DNA from: an uncultured Lactobacillus sp.
GTDB lineage: Bacteria > Bacillota > Bacilli > Lactobacillales > Lactobacillaceae
NCBI GenBank assembly: GCA_937916845.1
Contig: CALFSK010000050.1
Coordinates: 12,312 to 76,311 of the forward strand
Reading direction: 5' to 3'
Length of the DNA: 64,000 nucleotides
The notes below the pieces were generated by a model. The model worked only from the letters and a program-made list of their open reading frames with translations, was not told the DNA's origin and ran no database searches. The position numbers and the translations under genes were made by a program. Positions 45,292 to 55,106 of this stretch are shown piece after piece; the first letter of the stretch is position 1; each line of letters starts with the position of its first letter.

Positions 45292-45579
45292 ATGACAAAA
45301 CAAACTGAAACAATTGAAGCGCAAGTCAAAATTTTTAAAGCGTTAGCGGACCCGACACGATTAGAAATTATTCGTTACTTGAATCAGCTTGACCACGAAG
45401 TCTCTTGTGGTGAAGTGGATCGTGCTATGCACATTGGTAAGACTTCGGGGTCGTATCACTTTAAAATTTTGTAGGCGGCTGGTTTGATAACCGCTCGTAA
45501 AGATGCCCGTGAAAAATACGTGGCGCTAGACCAGTCGACTTTTGACCGTTATCTAACCCATTTCTGGCAAAACTTATAG
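45292..45579 (+). pseudogene. ArsR family regulator broken by an in-frame TAG
   Basis: The first 60 codons (start 45292) encode an ArsR-type winged helix (FKALADPTRLEIIRYLNQLD, helix-turn-helix with GKTSGSYHFKIL). A TAG at 45472-45474 then interrupts the frame, which continues without other change for 34 codons (AAGLITARKDAREKYVALDQ...) to a natural stop at 45577-45579. The context SYHFKIL-stop-AAGLI suggests a CAG (Gln) to TAG change. The C-terminal half of the wing is missing, so DNA binding is probably lost. It lies 137 bp before the efflux gene. Confidence 0.85.
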
Positions 45580-45593
45580 CGCAATAGACCAGT

Positions 45594-45626
45594 AAAGAGT
45601 AGCCCAATTTAGGGTTGCTCTTTTTT
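45594..45626 (+). terminator. Terminator after the arsR pseudogene
   Basis: AAAGAGTAGCCC and GGGTTGCTCTTT pair with two G-T pairs, followed by TTT. Confidence 0.75.
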
Positions 45627-45636
45627 AGGTTGAAGC

Positions 45637-45694
45637 TTGTCAGTGAATTGCTGGAATGATATGGTTATATAGTTCAAAGATATTTGAACTATAT
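45637..45694 (+). promoter_or_regulatory. Promoter and 28-bp palindromic operator of the DHA2 efflux gene
   Basis: TTGTCA (45637-45642), a 17-bp spacer and TATGGT (45660-45665) are followed at once by a perfect palindrome with 12-bp arms, ATATAGTTCAAA (45667-45678) and its complement (45683-45694). The half-site resembles ArsR/SmtB-type operators (TTCAAA/TTTGAA). Position over the likely start site predicts repression by the ArsR protein, which is now broken. Confidence 0.7.
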
Positions 45695-45716
45695 TTGACA
45701 CTAGGGGGAAATTAAA

Positions 45717-47078
45717 ATGGCAGTTGTAAGTGACACTAACCAGTCTAAATGGGTCCTGGCGCTAACGTCGCTGGGGTTCTTCATGGCGATGATGGATGCG
45801 ATGATTGTGACAACGGCTTCAACGGCAATTCGAACGGAGTTTCAAATTTCGGTCAGGTCGCTCCAATGGGCCCTAAACGCGTATAACATTACCATTGCGG
45901 CGGTTCTGCTAGTCGGGGTGACATTAGGTGAACGCTGGGGGCACCGGCGGATTTATCGTTGGGGGTTAGCCGTTTTTACATTAGGATCCGTTTTTTGTGC
46001 ACTGGCAACTAACATTAATGGTCTTATCCTGGCACGTATCATTGAAGGTTTGGGCGCCTCCGTTATGACACCGATGTCAATGGCAATTTTGACCAATACG
46101 GTACCAGCTAGTCAACGTGGCCGGGCGCTAGGAATTTGGAGTGGCATCGGGGGATTGGCCTTGATCGTTGGGCCATCACTTGGAGGGTTGATCGTCGCCC
46201 AGTTTACTTGGCAGTGGATTTTTTGGATCAACGTGCCGATTGGATTACTAGCAATTTTCTTATCCGGCCGTTACTTACCAGAAAGCCGTGGTCAAAGTGA
46301 ACCGATTAATCTGATTGATAATGGGTTGATGATTGGCGTGTCGACGGGCCTGATTTGGGCGTTGTCGGCGACCACCAGTGGTTCGGGACTCGACCAACTC
46401 AAGTGGCCGTTATTAATTGGGCTAATTAGTCTGGCAGGCGGTGGCTGGTTTATTTATCGCCAAGCCCACGAAGCGTTGCCGATGATTCCCCTGATCTTTT
46501 TCCGTGAAAAAGCCTTTACGGGTGGCAACTTAGCTACGGCCTGTCTTTACGGGTCGATGTACGGGGTCGTTTTCTTCTTGCCCCAATATTTGCAAGCACG
46601 TCAGGGTGCGACCGCATTAACCGCGGGCTTGGAACTTTTGCCCTGGACGGGAACGCTGGTTGTCGTGGCGCCGTTTGCTGGCCAAGCGGTCGATCGGTTT
46701 GGGGAACGGCGGATTGCCACGTTGGGGCTACTGTTTCAAGGTATCGGCTACCTGCTCATTGCGGGATTTGTAGGAAAATCGTACGCGTGGTTAGTCTTAC
46801 CGCTAATGTTAGCGGGCGTCGGGTTGTCCATGGCGGGGCCGGCGCTGCAAAAAGCCGTTATTGGGGCGGTGCCACGTCCGGCAATCGGCAAAGCTGCGGG
46901 TATTTATAACGTCTTTCGTTTATTGGGTGGGGCGTTAGGAACGGCAATCGCCGTCGTCAGCTTTTACCAGTTATCAGGGCAGTCGTTTGCGAGTGGCTTT
47001 CAAGTCACGATGATTGAGACGGCGGTTCTATCATTACTCGGAATGAGCTGGTCACGCCATCTGATAGTTAAATCGTAG
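45717..47078 (+). CDS. MFS drug transporter, DHA2 (EmrB/QacA) family
   Basis: 453 residues with about 14 predicted membrane segments. The start (KWVLALTSLGFFMAMMDAMI) carries the DHA2 motif with an acidic residue in TM1. Loop 2-3 has GERWGHRRIYRWG, and GLGASVMTPMSMAILTNTVP covers the antiporter motif C region in TM5. It exports amphiphilic compounds with proton coupling. GGGGGAAATTAAA precedes the ATG. Control by the broken ArsR and the operator at 45667-45694 would make it constitutive (inference). Confidence 0.92.
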   Translation: MAVVSDTNQSKWVLALTSLGFFMAMMDAMIVTTASTAIRTEFQISVRSLQWALNAYNITIAAVLLVGVTLGERWGHRRIYRWGLAVFTLGSVFCALATNINGLILARIIEGLGASVMTPMSMAILTNTVPASQRGRALGIWSGIGGLALIVGPSLGGLIVAQFTWQWIFWINVPIGLLAIFLSGRYLPESRGQSEPINLIDNGLMIGVSTGLIWALSATTSGSGLDQLKWPLLIGLISLAGGGWFIYRQAHEALPMIPLIFFREKAFTGGNLATACLYGSMYGVVFFLPQYLQARQGATALTAGLELLPWTGTLVVVAPFAGQAVDRFGERRIATLGLLFQGIGYLLIAGFVGKSYAWLVLPLMLAGVGLSMAGPALQKAVIGAVPRPAIGKAAGIYNVFRLLGGALGTAIAVVSFYQLSGQSFASGFQVTMIETAVLSLLGMSWSRHLIVKS

Positions 47079-47085
47079 GCCTAAT

Positions 47086-47664
47086 TCATTGGCGACGGTG
47101 GTGATTCAAATAGGTTAAGTAGCCCAGCATGCCGGTACATAGGACGATGAAGCCGGTCGAAAGGGTGACTAGAAAGGCAAACTCGCTCAATGTCCCCAGT
47201 ACGAAACTCAGGGTGCCAACCAGCCAACCGATTTTGCCCCCTAAGCGTACGGTACGCCGCCAGTTTTCGTTTGCTCGGGGGGCCGTCATTTGTGGGCCCA
47301 AAATGCGGTGGTTGGGTAAGTAAGCAAAAGGGAGACTGACAACGGCAAGCATGATGCCGATTGCGGTATTGCGACCGTTGATATTGGCATCGCTAAAAGC
47401 GCCGGGGATGACGAGTAATAAGAAGTTATACGTTAGAAATGTGACGTGTAAATCGTGACGTAATCTGGCTGGAACTGTTGCATCAATCCAGCTTTTCAAG
47501 TGCAGAGGTAAACAGCAACTGAGCAAGTAAATGATAGTCAGACTTACCAGCAGGGATGTTGGTCTAATTAAAGTTTGGCGTGACTGCCAGGCAACCAACT
47601 GGAGTATCCAGGTTAAGCCGAGGATGATGATATTTAAAACCGTTAACTTTTTAGATAGTGGCAT
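47086..47664 (-). CDS. SdpI-like multi-pass membrane protein
   Basis: 192 residues from the ATG at 47664 (GAGGTG 5 nt upstream; a GTG three codons earlier overlaps it). About six hydrophobic segments are predicted. The segment MTAPRANENWRRTVRLGGKI (~residues 125-144) resembles the signature of SdpI-type immunity/signalling proteins (a conserved Trp after a short loop, then an Arg-Leu-x-Gly helix). It converges with the efflux gene. Function is uncertain; the identification rests on that motif. Confidence 0.65.
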   Translation of the reverse strand: MPLSKKLTVLNIIILGLTWILQLVAWQSRQTLIRPTSLLVSLTIIYLLSCCLPLHLKSWIDATVPARLRHDLHVTFLTYNFLLLVIPGAFSDANINGRNTAIGIMLAVVSLPFAYLPNHRILGPQMTAPRANENWRRTVRLGGKIGWLVGTLSFVLGTLSEFAFLVTLSTGFIVLCTGMLGYLTYLNHHRRQ

Positions 47665-47793
47665 CAAACGCACCTCGGTTAGAAAATTTATTAGATGATG
47701 GGCCTAAAAGTAAACTTTACAGTAGTGCCATGCGTTCAGGGTGACCATTCTTAAATTTCGTTTGTTAAGCGAAAAAATAGCGTCTTTATAGAA

Positions 47794-47845
47794 AAAGGGC
47801 CGCATTACCATTAGACGAACGAATCTAATGGTAATGCGGCCCTTT
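47794..47845 (-). terminator. Terminator, 22-bp perfect stem
   Basis: AAAGGGCCGCATTACCATTA continues to 47815 and pairs perfectly with 47824-47845; the loop is 8 nt. On the minus strand it is followed by TTTTTC, so it ends the gene at 47849. Confidence 0.9.
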
Positions 47846-47848
47846 GGA

Positions 47849-48064
47849 TTAATGAGTCAAGACGGGTAATAAAATATCATCAACGAGGGTCACGACGGCG
47901 GCTTCGTCGTAGGGCCGTTCGCTTAAAATGTAGGAAAGTAATAGCAAAGTGGGTTGCCCTTTGGCTGCCGCCGGAAGTTGGTCAAGGGGCGTCTTTAAGT
48001 CCCCACGTTTTTCGGCGTGTTGCAAGATTTCGGTTAGAAACTGTTGAAAGTAATTGTCATTCAT
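47849..48064 (-). CDS. Small hypothetical protein, possibly a TetR C-terminal remnant
   Basis: 71 residues, helical, with no membrane segment. The order FLTEILQHAEKRGDLKTPLD followed by LLLLSYILSERPYDEAAVVT looks like the end of a TetR ligand-binding domain. The ATG has no visible ribosome binding site and lies only 36 bp after the terminator at 48101-48142. It may be a decayed fragment rather than a working gene. It is closed by a strong terminator, which suggests it was once the end of a longer gene. Confidence 0.45.
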   Translation of the reverse strand: MNDNYFQQFLTEILQHAEKRGDLKTPLDQLPAAAKGQPTLLLLSYILSERPYDEAAVVTLVDDILLPVLTH

Positions 48065-48100
48065 AAAATCGAATTTAATACTGGAAACGTTCGGTTAGGT

Positions 48101-48142
48101 AAAAAATAAGGCACGAAACTGCGGTTTCATGCCTTATTTTTC
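48101..48142. terminator. Bidirectional terminator after the DHA1 gene
   Basis: AAATAAGGCACGAAAC and GTTTCATGCCTTATTT (one C-A mismatch) with A/T runs on both sides. Confidence 0.85.
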
Positions 48143-48183
48143 CTTATAGTGGTCAGTTACGTCACAGCCGCATCTTATTTGGT

Positions 48184-49386
48184 TTATATTCCTGTATCGT
48201 TATGATGTTTATCAATTGATTGCTGTCGCTGTGCAATGTTCCTGTTTAACAGGACAAGCAGAGTTAATGCGATTAGTGCATACAGTGCGGCACCAAAGCT
48301 AATAACATGAACACTAACAGTCGCCACTAGAAATGACGAAGTAGCAGAACCTAACGAAGTTCCAAAGTTGAAGAAAATTGAGCTCAAAGATGAAGCTAAT
48401 AGCGTTGACTGTGGATAATCCTGCTCTGCAACATCTAAGAAATGAAGTTGCACTGACGCACTAAACAATGTGATTAGCATTGTAATGATCATCAGCATAA
48501 CAAATCCAGTGAATTTATTCATGAACGCTGCGGGTAATAAAATTAAGATTACCACATCCGCTACATAGTACTTGGGCATTAGCTTTAGGCCGCCCCGCGT
48601 AGCAATTGTGCCTGAAAAACGGTTGCTAATGATACTGGCAATTCCCAAGGCAAAGAGTAACAAGTTTAAGTTTTGAATGTTAAAGCCTAGTACTGTGGTC
48701 AGCAATGGTCGAATATAGGTGTAATAGCTATACTGAGTTGCAGCAGTAAACAAAACAACCCCAATTGCGATGTATATTCGTGAATCCTTTAGTAGCGTTA
48801 GTTGATTTAAGATAGTGCCCTGAACCTGATTGACATGGCGGGGCAGTAACCAAATTAAAAATAAGATAGTAATCATTGAGATAATTGACACAGCAAAAAA
48901 TGAGTAGCGCCAACCAAAACGAGTACTAATAGTGGTTCCAACTGGGATACCAATGACAGACGCAATGCTAAAGCCTGCATAGATCCACGAAATCAAATTA
49001 GCCCTTTTTTTCTCGGGTGCGATTTGATTTGCGACTATCATGATGATTGAAATAATTGCACCTGAAACACTAGCCGTAATTATTCGTGATACTATCATTA
49101 TCCAATAACTTGTTGCCAGACCACTTAGTGTATTGCCAATCAGGAATATTCCCATTAATGTCAGTATTGTTTTGTAACGATTACATTTGCTTGTCAAAAT
49201 AGTAACAATTGGTGTGCTAATTGCATAAGTAGTTGCAAATATTGTAACCAAGTATCCAACCATCGCAATTGACACATTCAAATGGGTTGCAATATCGGGT
49301 AAAATTCCTACCACCATAAATTCGTTACATCCTGACATAAACGCGACTAATACAAAAACAACTGCTTGTAAACGATATTTATTCAA
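48184..49386 (-). CDS. MFS transporter, DHA1 (AraJ/sugar-efflux-like) family
   Basis: 400 residues from a TTG start with AAAGGAG 7 nt upstream. Twelve membrane segments are predicted. The start AFMSGCNEFMVVGILPDIAT is typical of the AraJ/YdhP group, with SWIYAGFSIASVIGIPVGTT around motif C. The substrate is unknown (sugar, arabinose or chloramphenicol-like compounds in relatives). The gene is visibly more AT-rich than the surrounding core genes and uses many AAT/ATT codons, a sign of recent acquisition. It is flanked by decayed sequence on its 5' side. Confidence 0.9.
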   Translation of the reverse strand: MNKYRLQAVVFVLVAFMSGCNEFMVVGILPDIATHLNVSIAMVGYLVTIFATTYAISTPIVTILTSKCNRYKTILTLMGIFLIGNTLSGLATSYWIMIVSRIITASVSGAIISIIMIVANQIAPEKKRANLISWIYAGFSIASVIGIPVGTTISTRFGWRYSFFAVSIISMITILFLIWLLPRHVNQVQGTILNQLTLLKDSRIYIAIGVVLFTAATQYSYYTYIRPLLTTVLGFNIQNLNLLLFALGIASIISNRFSGTIATRGGLKLMPKYYVADVVILILLPAAFMNKFTGFVMLMIITMLITLFSASVQLHFLDVAEQDYPQSTLLASSLSSIFFNFGTSLGSATSSFLVATVSVHVISFGAALYALIALTLLVLLNRNIAQRQQSIDKHHNDTGI

Positions 49387-50003
49387 AAAGTTTCTCCTTT
49401 GTGTATGCTGTTTTTAATTATCACCTCCAATCGAATTTGAAATACTAATTTTTTTACACAGTTGGGTAATCATTATTATGTCTCCCTTTTTTAACTAATC
49501 ATGATATAAATTAATCTTAACACTTCTATAAAATTAACTGTTACAACTATCGCGCATACGCAGAAGACGCTAGCCAGTCCTTGGCCCCGGATCAGGTTGG
49601 GGGATTTATTGCTTTAATAGCAACATTAAGTAAAAAATAGCGAAAATTTCTTTACTGAAAGCAGCACCACTATCTAAAACAGCCTATAAAATGGTAAAAT
49701 TACGAGGGATCAATACATTTTATGTTATCTTCTCTGTTACAGAGAGTTGAGAAAGAATCAAAGTATGTATTTCGAAAAAATTTGAAAGAGCGACATAATT
49801 AATGACACTGTCCTATACAACATCGTACTTTCTTTACATTCACAAACGAAGTCAGCTGATGCTTTTGCTGATAAAAAGATAGGTATTACGAACTAACATT
49901 AGGTGCCCAAAACCATCGGGACATATGACCATTTTTGGGTGCTTTTTTAAATTTACGATTATTAACGTGCTAGAAACGTTGATATATTAAAGGAGAAAAC
50001 ATT
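49387..50003. other. 617-bp gene-free stretch with a gene remnant and a leader-like region
   Basis: A 30-codon open stretch at 49548-49640 (YRAYAEDASQSLAPDQVGGF..., in frame to TAG) reads like the C-terminus of a short-chain dehydrogenase-type protein without its start. Further on, TCTCTGT-T-ACAGAGA (around 49730-49747) is a 15-bp palindrome. The AT-rich part 49690-49900 shows no ORF. The rest is the rbgA upstream terminator. Confidence 0.55.
49902..49948 (+). terminator. Terminator-like hairpin upstream of rbgA
   Basis: GTGCCCAAAA pairs with TTTTGGGTGC (one G-T pair), followed by TTTTTT. It lies 56 nt before rbgA, so it either ends an upstream leader or attenuates rbgA. Confidence 0.75.
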
Positions 50004-50858
50004 ATGAGTACAATTCAGTGGTATCCCGGGCACATGGCCAAGGCCATCCATCAGATTCAAGACAACTTGCACTTAGTGGACATTGTGTTTGAATTGGTTG
50101 ATGCTCGGATTCCCGTAGCATCCCGTAATCCGGAAATAGAAAAAGTGATTCAACAAAAGCCCCACCTGTTGATCATGACGAAAAAAGATTTAGCTGATCC
50201 ACAAAAGACGGCTGACTGGGTCGCACACTATGAAGCCCAGGGACAGACGGCGATTGCGGTCGATTCTCGTAATAACGTCACGGCTAAGCAAATTACGCAG
50301 GCGGCCACCACGATGTTGGCAGACAAACTAGCTAACATTGAGGCTCGTGGGATTACTAACCGGCCAATTCGGGCGGTCTGTGTGGGGATTCCTAACGTTG
50401 GTAAATCCACGCTGTTGAACCACATCGTGAATAAGAAAATCGCCAAGGTCGGTGACCGTCCCGGTGTGACGAAGGGACAACAGTGGCTAAAGGCGTCCAA
50501 TAAACTTGAACTACTCGATACGCCGGGGATTCTCTGGCCCAAATTCGAGGATCAAGTTGTGGGGACTAAGCTAGCCGTTACCGGCGCCATCAAGGAAAAT
50601 ATTTATCCCAACGATGACGTTGCGCTGTACGCGTTAGACTTCTTTAAGCACAACTACGCCAAACGCTTAATGGAACGGTATAAATTAACGGTTGACCAAT
50701 TAGAACTGGATAATCCCGAATTATTATTAGTGATGACTAAAAATGCCGGGATGCGCGATGACTGGGAACGCTTCTGTGTGGCATTCCTATTAGATATTCG
50801 TAAGGGCCGGCTGGGACGCTTTACCCTTGATTTGACGGGAGCTAGCGCTGATGCCTGA
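50004..50858 (+). CDS. rbgA: Ribosome biogenesis GTPase RbgA (YlqF)
   Basis: 284 residues. A circularly permuted GTPase needed for late 50S subunit assembly. The N-terminal [19 protein letters not shown] is the family signature. The G motifs occur in permuted order: TKKDLAD (G4, ~58), then [14 protein letters not shown] (G1, ~128), PGVTKGQQW (G2, ~153) and DTPGILWP (G3, ~172). AAAGGAG is 7 nt before the ATG. It overlaps rnhB by 8 bp; rbgA-rnhB-dprA-topA is a conserved order. Confidence 0.97.
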   Translation: MSTIQWYPGHMAKAIHQIQDNLHLVDIVFELVDARIPVASRNPEIEKVIQQKPHLLIMTKKDLADPQKTADWVAHYEAQGQTAIAVDSRNNVTAKQITQAATTMLADKLANIEARGITNRPIRAVCVGIPNVGKSTLLNHIVNKKIAKVGDRPGVTKGQQWLKASNKLELLDTPGILWPKFEDQVVGTKLAVTGAIKENIYPNDDVALYALDFFKHNYAKRLMERYKLTVDQLELDNPELLLVMTKNAGMRDDWERFCVAFLLDIRKGRLGRFTLDLTGASADA

Positions 50859-51618
50859 GTATACGATCGCCGATTTTAAGCGGTTATTAGCGGATGAGCC
50901 GACTGCTGAAATCCTCGCACTGGCGCAGGCTGATTCCCGTAAAGGGGTTCAACAGGCCTACCAGCGTTTTGAAAAACAGCAAGCCAAACACGCCGCCTTA
51001 TTAGCCCGATTCAAGCAACATATGCACTTAGAGCGGGAATTTTGGGCCAGCGGTGGTCAATACGTTGCCGGTATCGATGAAGTCGGCCGGGGCCCGTTGG
51101 CGGGTCCGGTCGTTACAGCGGCCGTAGTGATCCCGCAAGATTTTGACTTGTTAGAAGTGAACGATTCCAAGCAACTGACTGCTAAAAAACGGGCGGAACT
51201 ATTCCCAAAAATTTTAGAAGAAGCCGTTGCCGTCAGCTTAGGCGTTGCAAGTCCGCAACAGATCGACCAGTTAAATATTTATGAAGCAACCCGGGTCGCC
51301 ATGGCCCAAGCCGTCAACAATTTGACGGTCCGACCAACCCGCTTACTAGTGGATGCCATGCAGATTCCGGTGCCAATCAAGCAGACCCGGCTCATCAAGG
51401 GGGATGCGAAGAGTGCCAGCATTTCAGCGGCCAGTATCGTGGCTAAGGTGGCACGGGACCATTTAATGGAGACTTATGATCAAGTTTATCCCGGTTATGA
51501 TTTTGCGGATAATATGGGTTACGGCACGGCGAAGCACTTAGCCGGATTACAAGAATTGGGTGTGACCCCGATTCATCGCCAATCATTTTCACCAGTTCGA
51601 GACGCAGCCCAGCGTTAA
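50851..51618 (+). CDS. rnhB: Ribonuclease HII
   Basis: 255 residues. It removes single ribonucleotides and RNA from DNA-RNA hybrids. The catalytic core has [20 protein letters not shown] (~71-90; Asp and Glu), VDAMQIP (~170) and [20 protein letters not shown] (~185-204). The ~65-residue N-terminal helical extension is common to Firmicutes RNase HII. It overlaps rbgA by 8 bp. Confidence 0.96.
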   Translation: MPEYTIADFKRLLADEPTAEILALAQADSRKGVQQAYQRFEKQQAKHAALLARFKQHMHLEREFWASGGQYVAGIDEVGRGPLAGPVVTAAVVIPQDFDLLEVNDSKQLTAKKRAELFPKILEEAVAVSLGVASPQQIDQLNIYEATRVAMAQAVNNLTVRPTRLLVDAMQIPVPIKQTRLIKGDAKSASISAASIVAKVARDHLMETYDQVYPGYDFADNMGYGTAKHLAGLQELGVTPIHRQSFSPVRDAAQR

Positions 51619-51650
51619 TTGCGAATCTTCCTAATAAAGGGAGTGAGCAG

Positions 51651-52517
51651 ATGCAACTACGCAGCCTATTAATTCGATTGACCCTGGTCCACGGTTTAGG
51701 TTACCGGGCAATGACCCGCATCCTCAAACATTGCGTGCACGAACACGTGGTGGTCACGGATGCGGGTCTTTTGGGGGCCGTGGCCCATTTAAGTGAACAT
51801 CAGATGACGATTTTTATGTCGGACTGGATGAGCGAATCCTTTGCGAAACGCGTTGAAAAACACGGCGCATTGGACACCCTGACTATCGTGGACGCGGATT
51901 ATCCGCTCGAGCTGTTAGCCAGCTTTAAGCCACCGCTGGTCCTATTTCTAAAGGGCCACCGGGAACTACTGGCTGGTCGCAAACTTGCGGTGGTCGGGGC
52001 CCGGCGCGCAACCCCTTACGCCGCCCGCTGTGTGACGCAGCTCTTAACCCCGTTAGTGACGGAACAGTTGACCGTGGTCAGCGGTTTAGCAGCTGGGACG
52101 GACGGCTGTGCGCACCAAACGGCTTTGGACTGCGGGCTGCCGACGATTGGCGTCATCGGAACGGGCTTAGATCAGGCGTATCCGCGTGTCAATCGTCAGC
52201 TTCAAGGACGAGTTAGCAAGGTGGGATTACTAATTAGCGAATACCCGCTAGGCGCAAAACCAGCGCGCTACCATTTTCCAGAACGGAATCGAATCATCGC
52301 GGGGCTCTGTCAGACGCTGGTGGTTATTGAAGCCCGGGAACATTCTGGGAGCCTAATCACCGCTAACTTGGCGTTACAGAACGGTCGCAACGTGCTCGCA
52401 GTCCCGGGGCCAATCGATGCGCCGTTGTCCGTGGGATGCAACCAATTGATCGCTGCGGGGGCCAAACCCGTGTTAAATTCACAACATATAGTAGAAGAGT
52501 TTTTACCGATAATTTGA
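51651..52517 (+). CDS. dprA: DNA processing protein DprA
   Basis: 288 residues. It loads RecA on incoming single-stranded DNA during transformation. Rossmann-fold signatures: AVVGARRATPYAARCVTQLL (~107-126), VVSGLAAGTDGCAHQTALD (~141-159), FPERNRIIAGL (~210) and EAREHSGSLITANLALQNGR (~225-244). The N-terminal ~70 residues are a short SAM-like helical domain. It forms one operon with rnhB upstream and topA downstream. Confidence 0.95.
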   Translation: MQLRSLLIRLTLVHGLGYRAMTRILKHCVHEHVVVTDAGLLGAVAHLSEHQMTIFMSDWMSESFAKRVEKHGALDTLTIVDADYPLELLASFKPPLVLFLKGHRELLAGRKLAVVGARRATPYAARCVTQLLTPLVTEQLTVVSGLAAGTDGCAHQTALDCGLPTIGVIGTGLDQAYPRVNRQLQGRVSKVGLLISEYPLGAKPARYHFPERNRIIAGLCQTLVVIEAREHSGSLITANLALQNGRNVLAVPGPIDAPLSVGCNQLIAAGAKPVLNSQHIVEEFLPII

Positions 52518-52605
52518 CAAGCTGAAACTTTTGAAATATGATTACATGGATTTGTCAGAACATGAACCATCATAATTATAATCAAAAGTGTAAGGAGCTG
52601 ATCTA

Positions 52606-54762
52606 GTGGCTGCTAGTACAACCAATGCAAAGCCGGCGGCAAAACGTAAGGCCCCGGCTAAGAAAGCAACAAAGACAACAACTAAACGAAAAACCAGATC
52701 AACCGCTAAAAAATTAGTGATTGTGGAATCACCATCAAAAGCAAAAACGATTGAGAAATATCTCGGGCGTTCTTACAAAGTCGTCGCTAGTCTCGGACAC
52801 ATTCGGGATTTACCAAAGAGTAAAATGGGTGTCGACGTGGATAATGACTACGAACCCCACTATATTTCAATTCGTGGTAAGGGTGACGTTATCAAGGGGT
52901 TACGGAAAGAAGCTAAAAAGGCCAAAGCCGTTTACCTCGCATCTGACCCTGACCGCGAAGGGGAAGCCATCGCTTGGCATCTATCCTATTTATTAGGATT
53001 AGACCCCAAAGATAAGAACCGGGTCGTCTTTAACGAAATTACCAAAGATACGGTTAAAAATGCGTTTAAAGAACCCCGTTCGATCGACATGGACTTAGTT
53101 GATGCCCAACAAGCTCGGCGGATTTTAGACCGGTTAGTTGGTTATTCGATCAGTCCTTTGTTGTGGAAAAAGGTTAAGAAGGGCCTATCCGCTGGACGGG
53201 TCCAATCGATTGCGTTGGATCTAATTATTCAGCGTGAAAATGAAATCAAAGCGTTTAAACCGCAAGAATATTGGACGATCGAAAGTGAGTTCAAAAAGGG
53301 CCGGACCAAGTTTATGGCTAATTTCTACGGGACGCACGGTAAGAAGATGCCGCTAGACGACAACGCTGCCGTGCAAAAAGTGTTGAAGCAGTTAGACCGT
53401 GCTGGTGATTTTGACATTACGAAAGTTGTCAAAAAGGAACGTAAACGCTTCCCAGCACCGCCATTCACCACGTCAACGATGCAACAAGACGCTAACCGTA
53501 AGTTGAACTTCCGAACACGGAAGACCATGATGGCGGCGCAACAGCTTTACGAAGGAATCAACGTGGGTAAGGACGGTAACGTTGGGCTAATTACCTATAT
53601 GCGGACCGACTCGACCAGGATTTCATCCATTGCGAAGCACGAAGCGTCCCAATTTCTGCATAAGGAATACGGTGCCGAATACGCCGCAACGAAACCGGTC
53701 AAGGGTAAGTTGCCAGAAGGCGCTCAGGATGCCCATGAAGCGATTCGGCCATCGTCCGTTTTCCGGACACCGGCCAGCATCAAGGATTATTTGAATCGTG
53801 ACCAATTCCGGTTATACCAGTTGATCTGGTCACGGTTCGTTGCGAGTCAGATGACACCGGAAGTCTTGGATACGATGGCTGTAACCATTGACCAAAATGA
53901 CGTTCAGTTTCGTGCGAACGGGTCGAAGACCAAGTTTGCCGGGTTCACGAAGATCTACGACAAGACTGAAAAGAACAACGTCTTGCCTGATTTAAATGAA
54001 GGTGACGTCGTTAAGCTGAGCAAGACTGATCCGCAACAACACTTTACGCAGCCACCGGCACGTTATTCCGAAGCTAACTTGATCAAGGCGTTGGAAGAAA
54101 ACGGCGTTGGTCGGCCATCAACGTATGCGCCAACGTTGGATACGATTCAACGGCGGTACTACGTTAAGTTGGAATCACGCCGGTTTATCCCAACTGAATT
54201 GGGCGAGATCGTCAACGGGATTATCCAGGAATATTTCCCGGACGTTGTGAACGTCGGCTTTACCGCTACTCTGGAAGAACAGTTGGATTCGACTGAAGAG
54301 GGTAAGGAAAACTGGGTCGAAGTTGTTGATTCATTCTACAAGCCATTCTCAAAAGAAGTCGAGAAGGCTGAAGCCGGGATGGAAAAGATTCAGATCAAAG
54401 ACGAACTTGCTGGCTTCAACTGTGATCTCTGTGGTGCGCCAATGGTCATCAAAATGGGTCGCTACGGTAAGTTTTTCGCTTGTTCACGGTTCCCTGATTG
54501 CCGGAATACGAAACCAATCGTTAAAGAAATTGGCGTCGTTTGTCCGCAATGTAAGAAGGGCCAAGTCATTGAACGGAAATCCAAGAAGAACCGGATCTTT
54601 TACGGCTGTTCACGGTTCCCTGAATGTGACTTCGTTTCTTGGGATAAGCCAATCGGTCGGGATTGCCCGAAGGATGGTCATTACTTGGTCGAAAAGAAGG
54701 TCAAGGGTGGCAAACAGGTCCTATGTCCAAACGGCGATTACTCCGAAAATGTTCAAAAATAA
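52606..54762 (+). CDS. topA: DNA topoisomerase I (type IA)
   Basis: 718 residues from a GTG start with AAGGAG 8 nt upstream. It relaxes negative supercoils. A Lys/Thr/Ala-rich tail (~1-35; [19 protein letters not shown]) precedes the TOPRIM domain ([18 protein letters not shown], ~37; [19 protein letters not shown], ~112). The active-site Tyr is in [12 protein letters not shown] (~328). The C-terminus carries Cys-rich zinc repeats: CDLCGAPM...CSRFPDC, CPQCKKG...CSRFPEC and CPKDG...CPNGDY. The basic N-terminal extension is unusual for E. coli but frequent in lactobacilli. Confidence 0.97.
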   Translation: MAASTTNAKPAAKRKAPAKKATKTTTKRKTRSTAKKLVIVESPSKAKTIEKYLGRSYKVVASLGHIRDLPKSKMGVDVDNDYEPHYISIRGKGDVIKGLRKEAKKAKAVYLASDPDREGEAIAWHLSYLLGLDPKDKNRVVFNEITKDTVKNAFKEPRSIDMDLVDAQQARRILDRLVGYSISPLLWKKVKKGLSAGRVQSIALDLIIQRENEIKAFKPQEYWTIESEFKKGRTKFMANFYGTHGKKMPLDDNAAVQKVLKQLDRAGDFDITKVVKKERKRFPAPPFTTSTMQQDANRKLNFRTRKTMMAAQQLYEGINVGKDGNVGLITYMRTDSTRISSIAKHEASQFLHKEYGAEYAATKPVKGKLPEGAQDAHEAIRPSSVFRTPASIKDYLNRDQFRLYQLIWSRFVASQMTPEVLDTMAVTIDQNDVQFRANGSKTKFAGFTKIYDKTEKNNVLPDLNEGDVVKLSKTDPQQHFTQPPARYSEANLIKALEENGVGRPSTYAPTLDTIQRRYYVKLESRRFIPTELGEIVNGIIQEYFPDVVNVGFTATLEEQLDSTEEGKENWVEVVDSFYKPFSKEVEKAEAGMEKIQIKDELAGFNCDLCGAPMVIKMGRYGKFFACSRFPDCRNTKPIVKEIGVVCPQCKKGQVIERKSKKNRIFYGCSRFPECDFVSWDKPIGRDCPKDGHYLVEKKVKGGKQVLCPNGDYSENVQK

Positions 54763-54773
54763 TTAAATTAATG

Positions 54774-54812
54774 AAAGACCAGGTCATCTCAACGGGGATG
54801 CCTGGTCTTTTT
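54774..54812 (+). terminator. Terminator after topA
   Basis: AAAGACCAGG (54774-54783) and CCTGGTCTTT (54801-54810), inner pairing CATC/GATG, followed by T-run. Confidence 0.9.
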
Positions 54813-55106
54813 GCTTAGGGCGTCGCTCAGTCGGTGGATTAGATGGGCTTTCCGGACATTAACTGTTTATAAATATAATAATATTAAGATAAAAGTTACT
54901 GATTGCGAAAATATGCGGGGGTAAACTTAGTACTCGGGGATGTAACGTTCGGTTATGACGAAGACTGAATTTTATTCTAGCCGGAGGAGTTTAACCGTTT
55001 CATTAGTAAAATAACGAGTGATTGGTTTGTATTATGGCGTTATCTCCGGTATGATTACCACAATACTATCAACGGTATGTGTTTTATAAGAAAAGAGGAA
55101 TTCTGG
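54813..55106 (+). other. trmFO upstream region with promoter
   Basis: TTGTAT (55027-55032), a 17-bp spacer and TATGAT (55050-55055) form a good promoter, with transcription starting ~45 nt before the trmFO start. The AT-rich remainder of this ~290-bp stretch shows no gene that I can support; an 18-codon frame at 54956 lacks a ribosome binding site. Confidence 0.6.

Noticed and set aside
49720..49950. T-box-like leader before rbgA (ACAGAGAGTTG motif and a terminator)
   Set aside because: The conserved T-box sequence with GGGTGG is absent, and the AGAGAG stretch is explained by a simple 15-bp palindrome; rbgA is not an amino-acid gene.
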